Counted from the stretch's first letter, positions 1 to 12,175 are shown. The stretch: 64,000 nt of DNA from Cantharellus purpuraceus (GCA_025174535.1 JALBUN010000001.1:2976001-3040000); one strand, 5' to 3'. Numbers and translations are program-made. Notes: generated by a model from the sequence alone, not told the origin.

Positions 1-3000
1 TGCCTACTCCGCTGCACCAGTTCGGCAAGTCAAAGAAGTCCAGTTTGGGATTTTGTCTCCTGAAGAAATCGTCAGTTCGACGCTATGCCACCCAACCTTT
101 TTGCTTCCGTACTAACATGCAGCAGAAAGCGCACTCTGTCGCCAAGATCGAGAATCCCGAACTATGGGAGGAAGGCACTCATAAACCGAAACAAGGTGGG
201 CTCATGGACCCACGGTTGGGTACCATAGATCGCAACTTCAAGTGCCAGACGTGCGGTGAGGGGATGTCAGAATGCCCTGGCCATTTTGGTCATATTGAAC
301 TTGCTAGACCAGTTTTTCACATTGGTACAGTGGATCTTATATCCAGGCCTGACGTATATCGCTCACTCGTCTCCTCTCAACAGGTTTTATTGTCAAAGTC
401 AAAAAGATCTTGGAAAGCATTTGCGTCAACTGTGGAAAGCTCAAGGCCGACCTTGTGAGTCGACGTTACTTTGCTCTCATCTCGTTTTTGCGCCCCACCT
501 CTCCAAATTTTCTGGGGGCTCTCCCCTTCGGGGAACCCCAAACCCGCGGTTCCATGTCAAGCTGTTGGTGACTCTTCCCCTGGGTGGGGTCTGGCGCGCG
601 ACATCGGTCGCTTGACCGCCGCGTCGGACCATGGTACACGCCCCGTGAGGTTGGGCCCACAGCGCGGGTGAAATGGGGGGCTTAACGAGGAGTGCGAAAT
701 GGATGGATGGTCACATTACTCTCGCTCTCTGACGGAGGGATGAGTGTGGTGCAGACTTAGTGCGCACGTCTTCATGGCAGTTCAAAAACATGTTGTTCTC
801 TGCGTTTTGTTTGTTTTTCTACTTGCTTGTCCGTACCTTTAACCTGTCATGCTATTGCTGCGGGTTGTCTTGCCACACAGTCCGCTGACGTATCCATTTT
901 TGCATGTCCTGCCTTCGTTACCCGTCGTCCATTGGCGTTACTCTCATATCCGTAACAATATCCCTTACTTCTACTATCAATATCGCGCCATTCCACGCTT
1001 GATCAGTCCGATCCAGCTTTCGCGGACAAGGTCAAGCATCTGCGCGACCCAAAATCACGCATGTCCGTTGTTTGGAGTCACTGCAAATCGAAAAATCATT
1101 GCGAGCCCGACGTCATTGAAGAGAATGAGGGAGAAGTGCCTGACGAGGTTGTTCCTGTTAAAAAGGGCCATGGCGGCTGTGGGCATATTCAGCCTCAAAT
1201 CAGGAGAGAAACCCTGAAGCTATTTCTGCAATACAAGAAAACCAAAGATGAGGATGACATGGTTTGTGTTTTGCCAAATGATGTAGCCTGTTTGTCACTT
1301 TAAATTCATATTTACTCATCGTTTGCAGGATGTCAAATCGACGCAACCTGAGAAGCGTTTGTTTACTGCCTCCGAGTGTTTCAACGTACTTAAAAAGATA
1401 CCCCCCTCCGACATCACACTCCTTGGGCTGAATGAGGAGTATGCACGCCCGGATTGGATGATACTTACTGTGTTGCCTGTTCCACCGCCCGCCGTCCGCC
1501 CTAGTATTGCCGTTGATGGGGGCACTGTCCGCAGCGAGGATGACCTTACCTACAAGTTGACCGATATCCTCAAAACCTCTGCCCTCGTGCGAAAATGCGA
1601 GCAAGAGGGTTCACCGGCACACGTTATAACTGAACATGAACAACTCCTTCAGGCATGTATCAGTGCAATTGTTGTTTTCCCAACTAATACGTATGCCGCT
1701 GCCAGTACCACGTCGCAACGTATATGGACAATGACATCGCTGGTATCCCGCAGGCTCTGCAGAAGTCCGGCCGTCCATTGAAGGCTCTTCGTGCGCGTCT
1801 CAAGGGAAAAGAGGGTCGTCTGCGTGGTAACTTAATGGGGAAACGTGTTGATTTTTCTGCACGAACGGTTATCACTGGCGATCCCAACCTCGCCCTTGAC
1901 GAGGTCGGCGTGCCTAAGAGTATTGCTATGACGTTGACCTATCCGGAACGAGGTAAGAAAGTCGACTGTTCATGGGAGAGGATGCACTTGACACTATTTT
2001 CAATAGTAACGCCCTATAATATTGCATACCTCCAGGAACTCGTCCGAAATGGGCCCCAAGAATACCCTGGAGCACGATATGTTGTCCGTGATAGTGGTGA
2101 ACGCATTGACTTGCGGCATAACAAGCGGGCGGATGCATTTTTGAATTATGGTTGGATTGTCGAGCGACATCTCAAGGACGGGGAGTGAGTAGTACTTCAA
2201 ATTTGTATGAATTGTGTATTGATTTTTTACTTAGTTATGTCCTATTCAATCGTCAACCAAGTCTGCACAAGATGAGTATGATGAGTCATCGGGTGAAGCT
2301 CATGCCCTATTCCAGTAAGTCATACTTGGTATTAGAGTTAGTGCTGTCATCTTACAAGGGATAAGCCTTTCGTTTGAACCTTTCTGTAACACCTCCCTAC
2401 AACGCCGATTTCGATGGCGACGAGATGAATATGCAGTATGTTCATTTAAGTGGGTCACTCCGTGTTTTTCTCATCGTTTTCTAGCGTGCCACAAAGCGAA
2501 GAGACTCGGGCTGAACTCAGTCAAATTGCATGGGTCCCGCGTCAGATTATCTCACCGCAAGCCAACAAACCAGTCATGGGCATCGTACAAGATACCCTTT
2601 GCGGCATTCGCAAGTTTACTCTCCGTGACACGTTCTTGGATTGGAATCAGGTCCAGAATATCCTGCTTTGGCTCCCTGAGTGGGATGGGACTGTTCCCAT
2701 TCCTGCTATCGTCAAGCCCAAGCCGTTGTGGACAGGGAAACAGCTTCTCAGCATGTGCATACCTCGGGGAATCAATATCTCACGTAATCCTGATGATCAC
2801 TCAGCGAACCCCGTTATTGATGATGGGATGCTCATTGAGAATGGCGATATCATTTACGGTGTAGTGGAGAAGAAAACTGTCGGAGCCTCACAGGGAGGTC
2901 TCGTACACGTCGTCTTTCGGGAGAAAGGGCCTGAGGCATGCGTGGGACTATTCACTGGCCTGCAAATGATCGTGAATTTCTGGCTCTTCCACAATGGCTT

Positions 3001-6000
3001 CAGTATCGGTATCGGTGATACCATCGCGGACAAGCAGACAATGCTTATCATTAATCAACGGATTACAGAAGCCAAGAGTAAGGTTCATGATATTCTGGAG
3101 GAAGCGTACCAGGACCGCTTGCGTCCATCGCCTGGGATGACCATCCGTGAATCTTTCGAGAGCAAGGTCAATCGTGAACTGAACGTTGCACGTGACCAAA
3201 CTGGCCAGGATGTGCAGAAAAGCTTGAAGGACGACAACAACGTCAAACAGATGGTTGTTGCGGGATCCAAGGGCTCATTCATTAACATCTCACAAATGGC
3301 CGTTTGTGTTGGGCAGCAAAGTGTGGAGGGGAAACGGATACCATTTGGGTTCCGTCATCGCACGCTACCGCATTTCACAAAGGATGACTATAGTCCCGAG
3401 GCCCGCGGATTTGTCGAGAACTCTTATCTTCGCGGTCTAACTCCCCAAGAGTACTTCTTCCACGCTATGGCCGGTCGCGAAGGTTTAATTGATACGGCTG
3501 TCAAGACGGCCGAAACTGGTTATATTCAGCGTCGTCTCGTGAAGGCGTTAGAGGACGTCATGGTTTGCTACGATGGCACGGTGCGCAATTCGCTGGGTGA
3601 TCTTCTCCAGTTCACCTATGGTGAAGACGGTATGGATGGCGCATTTATTGAGCGCCAGTCCGTCGATCCCTATCATTTGACTGACAAGTCATTTGAATGG
3701 CGATACCGAGTGGATGTGACAGAGCCTTCGAAGGGATTCGCGCCAGGGGCTCTACAAGTTGGCTTGGACGACAGCTCACTTGATCTACAAGCTAAACTTG
3801 ACGAAGAATGGAACCAATTGATCGAAGACCGCCGTCTTCTTCGTGAATTTATCTTCAAGTCTGCTGATCCAAGTCGACCACATTATCTCCCCGTCAACTT
3901 GCGTCGCGTTGTCCAAAATGCGCAACAAATTTTCCATATTGACCGACGAAAACCAAGCGATCTCGAACCAGTGTACATCGTGGATTCTGTCCGAGCGTTG
4001 GGTTCACGGCTGATTGTTGTACGTGGTGATGATCCTATCAGTCGTGAGATGCAGGCGAATGCAACTTTGCTATTCGGCATGCATCTTCGTTCCACGTTTG
4101 CGGCACGTCCTGTTCTAGAGGAATTCCATCTGAACCGTGAAGCATTTGAATGGGTGTTGGGTGAAGTGGAGACCAAGTTCAACCAGTCACTGGTGAATCC
4201 AGGGGAGATGTGCGGGACGCTGGCTGCTCAGTCTATTGGAGAACCCGCCACTCAGATGACTCTGAACACTTTCCACTATGCCGGTGTTGCCTCCAAGAAT
4301 GTCACCCTAGGTGTGCCACGATTGAAGGAGATTATCAATGTTGCAACGAATATCAAGACGCCGTCCCTCAGCGTCTACCTCACACCGGAAAGAGCCATCG
4401 ATGACGAGCAGGCTAAAGCTGTTCAAACAGAACTCGCATACACTTCACTTCGGACGGTCACTGCAGCGGTCGAGATCTTCTATGATCCGGATCCCTCGAC
4501 CACACTTATCGATGAGGATCGAGACTTTGTTGAAGCCTTCTTTGCTATCCCCGACGAAGGGATCGAGTCGCATCTACATCTTCAATCGCCTTGGTTACTG
4601 CGATTGGAACTTGACCGTGCAAAGATGCTTGATCGGAAGCTTGACATGAGCTATGTTGCCAGCCGGATTGCTGAGAGTTTTTCTCAGGACTTGTTTGTCA
4701 TCTGGAGCGAGGACAATTCGGAGAGGCTCATCATTCGTTGTCGTGTGGTGGGTGGTATGGACAAGGATGAGGATGGCATGGGGACGGTTGAAGAGGACGT
4801 TTTCCTCCGGCAACTGGAGAATACGATGCTGAACTCTGTCAGCTTGCGCGGTGTCAAAGATATCCGACGAGTCTTCTTGGTGAAACATAACAAGATTTCC
4901 GTCTCCCCAGAGGGCAAAATTGAGCCCAAAAAGGAAGAAGAATGGGTGTTGGAGACGGACGGCGTCAATCTGAAGACAGTAATGTGCATCGATGGCGTTG
5001 ACTTCCGGCGAACGTACTCCAATAGCTGCGTGGAGATTTTCCAAGTGCTCGGGATTGAGGCTGCTCGAGGGGCGTTACTCAGGGAGCTTCGTGCCGTCAT
5101 CGAGTTTGACGGTTCCTACGTCAACTTCCGGCATCTTGCACTCCTCTGTGATCTTATGACCCACCGCGGGTCTCTTATGGCTATTACACGGCACGGTATC
5201 AACCGTGCGGAGACTGGCGCATTAATGAGATGTTCGTTCGAGGAGACGGTGGAAATCCTCATGGAGGCGGCTGCATTGGGCGAGAAAGATGACTGCCATG
5301 GTGTCGCAGAGAATGTGTTGTTTGGTCAGATGGCCCCGATGGGGACGGGATCGTTCGACGTCGCTCTTGACATGGATATGCTCAAGGACGTCATTGTCGA
5401 TTCACGGCTGCAGGCGGACAACTTGCTCACCGCACATGCGGACGGTGCGATGACACCTGGACCGGTTGCAATGACACCTTACGACAGCAATTCTCCCATA
5501 TGGGTGGAGTCATCTTTCAAGGGTGATGCGGCTGCCTTCTCGCCGCTGGCAACCAGTGGAGGCGAGGAGACGACAAATTTCCAGTATCGTGGTTTCGGAC
5601 AGAGTCCGTTGGGTGCTGGAGGTATGTCTCCAGGCGGTCCAGCATATAGCCCATCCTCGCCAAATGCGTATTCGCCAACATCACCGTATGTCCCGCAGTC
5701 GCCATTTGGTGCCGCCACATCACCGTTTGGGGCGTCGCCTTACGCTACTTCGCCATTCTACGATCGAGGACGCGGTCCAACGTCTCCTACGTACTCTCCC
5801 ACGTCTCCTGCATTGAATCTAACATCGCCTGGGTACTCACCGACAAGTCCGCGATACTCACCAACTTCACCCTCGTTTTCGCCTACGTCGCCACGTTACA
5901 GTCCTCAGTCACCGTCGTTCAGCCCGACGTCGCCTCGGTACTCACCTACAAGTCCATCCTTCAGTCCAACCTCTCCACGGTACTCGCCTACAAGTCCATC

Positions 6001-6596
6001 TTTCAGCCCAGCGTCGCCTCGATGTAAGCGACTTTTCACTTTGGGTAGCTGTCACACTGACGCTTGTTGCAGATTCACCCAGCAAGTATATTTATCGTAT
6101 CTGCATTTCATTCAGTGCTGACCCGTTCATGGCTGTCTAACATCATGTAGCTTGTGAGCGCCATTCTCAAGTCTTTATGCCCTTTGCTAACATATTGTCT
6201 AGCACCCGCACAAGCGTCACCTTCATCACCCAAATACTCGCCTACTTCCCCTCTGGCATCGCCGGCATCGCCCAAATACTGTGAGTGTGGAGAGCAATTG
6301 GTATTGGTTTGCTGACACGTGTGTAGCTCCGACGTCGCCCGCTTATTCGCCCACATGTGAGCAGTCAACTATTTTCGTAGAAACGACACTGACATATGCC
6401 GTCTTGCTCTCCAGCGCCGACGTATTGTGAGTGTATATTAGTATATATTGATTTTCGTGGGTATTGATGATGGTCGGCAGCCCCCGCATCTCCCGCATAC
6501 AGTCCAACCTCGCCGGCATGGTCGCCGTCGAGTCCGTCCAGGAATGTGCTGAACGGTAAGACGAGTGCCTACAGCACGTCACCCTCTTGGGATTAG
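1..6596 (+). CDS. RPB1: RNA polymerase II largest subunit RPB1 (5' partial)
   Basis: Catalytic largest subunit of nuclear RNA polymerase II. The start lies left of the window; the first visible residues ([16 protein letters not shown]) are near the N terminus. Exons read: 1-70, 123-324, 384-454, 1007-1261, 1329-1652, 1706-1952, 2007-2184, 2235-2314, 2366-2435, 2485-6023, 6073-6081, 6151-6153, 6203-6280, 6327-6356, 6415-6426, 6481-6596. Seen in order: the zinc cluster [17 protein letters not shown], the switch region [13 protein letters not shown], the catalytic loop [12 protein letters not shown] (2410-2435), the [21 protein letters not shown] trigger-loop region split by no intron, and a C-terminal domain of YSPTSPS-type heptads from about 5600 on. 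The intron at 1653-1705 and the one after 6081 appear to begin with GC. The intron at 455-1006 is ten times longer than the others. Identity is certain; the small CTD exons are inferred from reading frame and heptad continuity. Confidence 0.96.
455..1006 (+). other. Unusually long RPB1 intron (552 nt)
   Basis: Begins GTGAGT after codons for KLKADL and ends CAG before codons for SDPAFADK, so both flanks are conserved RPB1 protein. Other introns in this gene are about 50-70 nt. The interior around 500-690 is GC-rich with G and C runs and short self-complementary blocks, unlike the T-rich remainder. I see no coding sequence in it. It may contain an old insertion of a non-autonomous element. Confidence 0.75.
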
Positions 6597-7634
6597 TATA
6601 TGTAGTCCCTAGAGTTCACGAACTCTATATCTCCTTTTCGTTCTTCCCTTTTTTTTCTTTTTTTCTTTACTTAAACATCTAGGTTCTTTTTGCCAACAAC
6701 ATCATGTATAATACACAAGCACTTCTCACTGGTATAAAGACCCTCTCAGATGGATGGGCTATATATATATCACTGCCATACGTGCACGAACGAGCAGAGA
6801 GCACTGCAGTGAATCGAGTCCATATGTGCAAATATATTTTTTTGGGTCTGGATAGCATGAGATTGACCACCGTGGTCGTACGTACGTACTGCTTCATATA
6901 AGAACAGGAGAGATCTGTGTCGAGCAGAGCCCGCCGAGTCCGTCCAAGACGAGTATGAGGGGGTAAGGGAGGGTTGGGGGGGGGGAAAGGGATGAGATCT
7001 GGTAAAATCGATGGCAATGAAAGGAGTAAGAGGGGGGGGGGGAGGGGGGGGATAAGAGCAGCCAGAGTCGAAGGAATGAAAATTGAAACTTGAACGTACG
7101 GGAGAAAAAAAAAAAGGGAAGGGTAAACGAGCCGACATTGAGGCAGAAAAAAAGCAAGAACAATGGGGACAATGTACGGCTGTCGCGAGCTCCCCCGCTG
7201 GGAGGGAAGGGCTTGCGTTAAAGACGTTGGGGGAAGGGGGAGAGAGGGGGGTGGGGGGTGTCTGGGTGTCTTGTGCGTGTGGTACATTTGGAAAACGGGA
7301 GGGTATATAATAAAACGTGTGCCAGGACCCGGCACGAGGACGTGTGGCGTGTGCTGGTTGTTGTTGCTGGTGTGGTTGGTTGAGGCAGGCTGGGAGCGAG
7401 CTTGGGGGGTACCTGGGAATCTGGGGTGGTGGTGGTAGATGATGGGGATTGACTTGAGAGAGAAAGAGACGAGAAGAGAAACGATGGCCCGAGAATACTG
7501 TATGCAGGGTAATGCGTCATACGAAAAACTGAGTGCTGCAAGAACAGGCATGTGAGTTCTCTGCCAGACGGGAAAGCAAGGAACACGCACTGGACCCGGC
7601 TCACGGCATGCACCTGCAATGCATAGCTAATGCG
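6597..7634. other. RPB1 / Bni4-like convergent intergenic region
   Basis: No supportable gene. It holds T-rich sequence just after the RPB1 stop, then long G-rich tracts on the plus strand near 6975-7060 and 7220-7260, and a downstream copy of the terminal exons of the neighbouring minus-strand gene (7511-7628). A long minus-strand open frame at 6679-7590 is an effect of the C- and T-rich composition and has no recognisable domain. Confidence 0.6.
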
Positions 7635-7746
7635 TCATACGAAAAACTGCGTGCTACACAATAAAAGCATCAGCAAAGGCAACAGCGAAAGAAAAAACCA
7701 CGACGCACTGAACCCGACTAGCAGCATGCACCTCCATCTCCTCCAT
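7511..7746 (-). repeat. 118-bp tandem duplication of a terminal intron and exon
   Basis: Two adjacent copies with a constant offset of 118 bp: 7629-7746 (inside the Bni4-like gene) and 7511-7628 (just downstream). Both keep the sequence coding VHA[A/V]SRV, the GTGCGT donor, the AG acceptor and the last codons HTQFFV-stop, with a silent ACG/ACT difference. The intron interiors have diverged strongly. The downstream copy also has an AG (7615-7614) immediately before its GTGCAT, which could serve as an acceptor. Confidence 0.85.
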
Positions 7747-10317
7747 CTTGTACGAATTGAGCTCCTCCTTGATGCGCTGCGCAAGTGCAGGCGTGAGGCG
7801 GTTGCACGTGGCGGGCTCGCTACGACGGTCGTACACGTGCGGCGAGAACGTGTCGTATATCGAGAGGTGCGCCGCGAACGCGAGACGCTTGGCGGGCGCC
7901 GTGGCGGCGCGGTGCGTGAGGGGCGGCGGGGCGGGGTGTCCGTGCATCGTGGAGAGCGCGGGCGCGGAGGAGTTCATGTTGGCCAGGTTGAAGAACCCGT
8001 GCGGGGGCCCGTGTGTCGTCGCGGGTCCTGGCTGCGGGCTCGGGGTGGAACGGTCGGAGGACGCGGTGTGCGGCGCGTCTTCGAATGTGAAGGGCGGGAT
8101 AAAGGTCTGGGCGTCGCCGGGTGTGGTGCTGGTGCCGTTGGGCCGTGTGTGCGGGTAGAGTCCGTCGATGTGGTCCGGGTCGGGGGAGGGAATGCGCGCG
8201 AGGGGCCCGGGCTCGTGGTTGTGCGGCGACTGGTTATACGAGTTGGAGCGCACGCGCGTAAAGGACGCGCTGGGTGCCTGTGCCAGGAGGGACTCTTGGT
8301 CATACGAGGATGCATCTGGCAATCAACGTCAGGAGGGGTGCCAGTGTGTCAGAGCGAGGGACAACGCACTCTTTAGGATGCCCTTTGCTGGACGCCGGGC
8401 GCGTTCTATGCTCCTGCGCAAGCCAACGGCCCAGGGGTCGTCCTCCTCGCCGTGTGGGTGCGACTGCGGCACCGGCCCACCCACCCTGATAGTGACATCC
8501 TCGTCGTCGTCGTCCCACCCCCGCTCGCGATGCGCCGCCTCATACGTACCCTCCTCGCTGCCGCTGTCACTGTCACTCGCCTCGCCGCCACTCGCCGGGC
8601 CCTCCTCGCCGCCGTCGTCCTCGCGTATGACACCCCGCCGCGCGCTGCGCGGTGCCGTACCGCGTTCCCACACGGGGACGGGTGCACCCCCGACACCGCC
8701 AGCCGTAGAGGCAGCAGCGGCGGCGGCATCGCGGGCGCGGGCCTCCTCCGCGGCCTTCTGCCGGGCGGCCTCCTCGTTGCTGCGGATGGTATGCTGGCGC
8801 GCGAGACGGGCGGCGGGACTGAGGCCACTGACCTCGGGGCCGTCGCTGCCGCTGCCGGCGCGGTCGACCTCTGCGGTGGCGTGTGTGACGCTCGCCACGG
8901 CGGTGGCGCCCTTTTTGCCCTTGTCTTTGCTTCCCGTGCCGTCCTTGTCCTTGTCCTTGTCCTTGAAGAGACTTGTGATGCCCATGAGACTGTTCTTGCG
9001 GGCGAGGCGGCCCATGCTGCCGAGCTTGCGGATCATGACGCTGGCGCTGGAGACGGTGGAGGAGAGGGAGATGTTGTCGGTGGAGGCGTTGAGCTTTGTG
9101 TTGAAGAGGGAGGCGGCGCGACGGGCGCGGGACTTGCCCTTGATGGAGGCCTCTGCGGGGGGCGGGGGGGCGGGAGCGGTGGGGGTGGTGGGGGAGGCGG
9201 GGGGGGAGACGTCGTCGTCGTTGCGGGGCGCAGCAGCAGCGACGGCGGCGGCGGCGGCGGTGGCGGCTGCGTTGACCTTGCTCGCGTTGGCGAGGGCCTT
9301 TCTGCGGGAGTTGAGCTTGCCATCGTCGCCGTCGGACGACTCGTCGAGGGTGGAGGCGGCATTGAAGGAGAGGGCGCGACGGAGACGGCCCTTGAGGCCG
9401 CCGGCACGGACCATGGAGGCGCTGGGGACGGCGACGGGGTCGCCGAGCTGGGAGTCGTCCTTGCTGATGCTGAGACGCTTTGCGTGGGAGGTGCTCTGAC
9501 GCGGGGTGGGCGGGGAGGCGGGACGGACCGTGCCGGAGGAGGTGGGGCGGGGCCCATACGTGGTCTGCGCGAGGGGACTCGGCTTTGCGGGGCGACGGAC
9601 GTCCTGCGGGGGCGGCGCGGTCGGATTGGACGCCTTGCGGCTGCGGGCAGAGGAGGCAGAGGTGAGCGAGGAAGACGACCCCGCGGCATCGGTCCGTCCA
9701 TACGGCGGCTGCGCCTCCACGGCCGCGGGAGCGGCGGACGTCTGGCGGGCGGGACGGCGGGGCGGGGCGGCGTACGGATGGAAGGCGTGCTGGTCGCCCG
9801 CGGTGCGATAAAAGTCGGGCTGCTGCGGGGGCGTGCTGCTCCGTGTGCGCTGGTGCGCAGGGGGCGGCGGCGGGGCGAGCGCAACGGGATGCTGCTGCTG
9901 CTGCTGGGCGTGGAACTGGGCTTGGGCCTGCGCGTTGAAGAGCATCTGCTGGTATGCCCACTGCGCAAACTGGTGGTTCGGGTCGAAATAGGGCCCCGGC
10001 TGTGGATGCGGCTGCGAAAAGTAGGAGGGATACGCGGGATAAAAGGCGGGGGCCTGTGGGGAGGGCTGCCACGGCTGCTGCGCAGGATACGACGTCGACG
10101 ACGGCGGCGGCGGCGGCGGCTGGGCAGGCAACGGCGACGCGCGGGGCGACGGGGACGGGGGCGGGGCCGTGTCTGGGGACACGGACGAGGGCGGGTGGAT
10201 GCGCGGGTCCATGGAGGAGGACGAGGAGGGGTGGATGCGGGGCTCCATGGAGCGGGAGGAGGGCGCGGGGGAGGGTTCTCTCGGTGGCTGCCAGTCGGTG
10301 TGCGCGAGAACGGCCAT
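7635..10317 (-). CDS. Bni4-like proline-rich bud-neck protein
   Basis: Spliced 857-aa protein, exons 10317-8370, 8315-7709, 7653-7635; the start is the ATG beginning MAVLAHTDW. The first 350 residues are low-complexity Pro, Ser, Gln and Ala. Two compact blocks look conserved: SLFNTKLNASTDNISLS followed by IRKLGSMGRLARKN near residue 400, and RRSEPATCNRLTP with AQRIKEELNSYKMEEMEVH near the C terminus, ending HTQFFV. I associate this layout with the fungal Bni4 family. In yeast Bni4 holds chitin synthase regulators and protein phosphatase 1 at the septin ring. The family assignment is from memory of motifs; the divergent septin neighbour fits it. Composition is very GC-rich, so opposite-strand frames are open but appear spurious. 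The terminal exon is duplicated downstream. Confidence 0.75.
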
Positions 10318-10523
10318 GAACGACGTGCGTCCCTGTTTTTTTGCTGCGACGAGCGGTGAGCAACGGCGGCTGCTCGCTGTCCTCTCTCTCTCGACGGGAC
10401 AACGGATGCTATGGGTCCCACTGGGCCCTCGGCCTCTCTTGTGGGGCACAGTCACGTGATGTGTACGTCTTCTCTACACGCCGCTGATTGCGTAAGCATC
10501 CTCGCCTTCTCCCCCCGCCCCCC
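10318..10523. promoter_or_regulatory. Shared promoter of Bni4-like gene and septin, with E-box
   Basis: The two start codons face away from each other with 206 bp between them. A palindromic TCACGTGA lies at 10452-10459, a binding site typical of bHLH factors such as Cbf1 or USF. Whether it is used is not known. Confidence 0.5.
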
Positions 10524-12175
10524 ATGGCTTCCGACGCCCCCGCTGCGAACGGCCTCCCCAACGGCGTCCCCAACGGCCACTCCGTCCCCGCCGTCGTCCG
10601 CAAAAAGCTCATGGGCTACGTCGGCTTCGCCAACCTCCCCAACCAGGTCCACCGCAAGAGCGTCCGCAAGGGCTTTCAGTTCACCACCATGGTCGTCGGT
10701 GCGCCCCCGCATCTTTTTTCCCCACACACCCTTGACCCCTTTCCCCCCAGGCGAGTCCGGCCTTGGAAAATCCACCCTCGTCAACACCCTCTTCAACACC
10801 ACCCTCTATCCCCCAAAGGAGCCCATCCCCCCCAGCACGGAGAGGCCAAAAACCGTCGCCATCGAGAGCATCAGTGCTGGTCAGTCCCCAGTCACCCGTC
10901 CCTGACCTGGCCTCACCCCCCCATGCAGACATTGAGGAAAGCGGCGTCCGTCTCCGCCTTACTGTCGTCGACACCCCTGGCTTTGGCGACTTTGTCAACA
11001 ATGACGCCAGGTACGCCCCCACATGCTCACATGCACACCATGGGCGCCCCTCATGGTTTTGCCAGCTGGAAACCCATTGTCGAAAACATCGAGTCCCGCT
11101 TCGATGCCTACCTCGAGCAGGAATCCCGCGTCAACAGGCAGAAAACCGTCGACAACCGCGTCCATGCGTGTCTCTACTTTATCCAGCCCACCGGCCACTC
11201 GTATGTCCTCCCCCTGTTGTCGCCGCGCCACTCACCCTCTCTTCCCAGTCTCAAGCAGATCGACATTGAGTTTATGCGCCGTCTCCACCAAAAAGTCAAC
11301 CTCATTCCCATCATCGCAAAGGCAGACACACTTACCGACGACGAAATCGCCAATTTCAAACGGCGAGTGCTCTCGGACATTGCGCACCACAACATCCAGA
11401 TCTTCCAGGCCCCCTCCTATGAGAACGAGGACGAGGAGACCGTGGCTGAAAACACAGAGATCGCCGTACGTTGATGCGCGCGTCTGGCATGGCCCTGCCA
11501 ACTCACCTCTCTCCAGAGTAAGATTCCCTTTGCCGTCGTTGGCTCCAACCACGAAGTCATCACACCCGACGGACGTGCTGTGCGCGGCCGCGCATACCCA
11601 TGGGGTGTGATAGAGGTCGACAATGAGGCCCACTGCGACTTTATGACGCTGCGCCAGATGCTTGTGCGCACGTACATGGAAGAGCTCCGCGAGCGCACCG
11701 ACGGCGTGCTGTACGAGCACTGGCGTAGTGCCAAGCTGCTCAGCATGGGCGTGCCGCAGGATTCGAGTGTCTTCAAGGAGATCAAGTGAGTGGGCTTGCG
11801 TCTCGATGCGGCGTGTCGGGACTGACGTGGTGTTGAAAGCCCTGCACTGCGCACGGCGGAGGAGCGTCAGCTGCACGAGCAAAAGCTCGCCAAAATGGAG
11901 GCGGAAATGAAGTCTGTGTTCCAGCAGAAAGTGCTGGAGAAGGAGGCGAAGTTGAGGCAGTCGGAGGAGGAGCTGTATGCGCGCCACCGCGAGATGCGGG
12001 AGGCGCTGGAGAAGCAAAAGCTGGAGCTGGAGGACAAGAAGAGGCGTTTGGAGAGTGGGAGGCCGTTGACGCCTACCGATAAGCAGGGGGTAAGTGGTGT
12101 TGTTTCGGCTGTGGAGTATGTGGGGCTGATGAGTGTGTGTATTTGTAGACGAGGAAGAGGTTCCTTCGGCCGTAG
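10524..12175 (+). CDS. CDC3: Septin, Cdc3/AspB group
   Basis: GTP-binding cytoskeletal protein that forms filaments and rings at septa and bud necks. Eight exons: 10524-10698, 10751-10879, 10929-11010, 11066-11200, 11249-11465, 11517-11785, 11840-12089, 12149-12175, giving 427 aa. Seen: the polybasic region, P-loop GESGLGKS (interrupted by the first intron within the first Gly codon), DTPGFGD switch II, AKAD specificity motif, the septin unique element around [14 protein letters not shown], and a C-terminal coiled coil (about residues 340-410) rich in Glu, Lys and Arg. The N-terminal [21 protein letters not shown] resembles the Cdc3/AspB group rather than Cdc10, 11 or 12. The start is the first ATG in frame. 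Divergent from the Bni4-like gene. The septin identity is certain and the subgroup likely. Confidence 0.95.

Noticed and set aside
6679..7590. 303-codon minus-strand open frame in the RPB1 downstream region
   Set aside because: Almost entirely Pro, Ser, Leu and Phe from C/T-rich repeats, no domain, and it overlaps the duplicated terminal exon.
8452..10359. 635-codon plus-strand frame, with other long frames over the same bases
   Set aside because: Opposite or shifted frames of the GC-rich Bni4-like gene; Gly/Arg runs only. The minus-strand frame alone has conserved blocks and spliceable ends.
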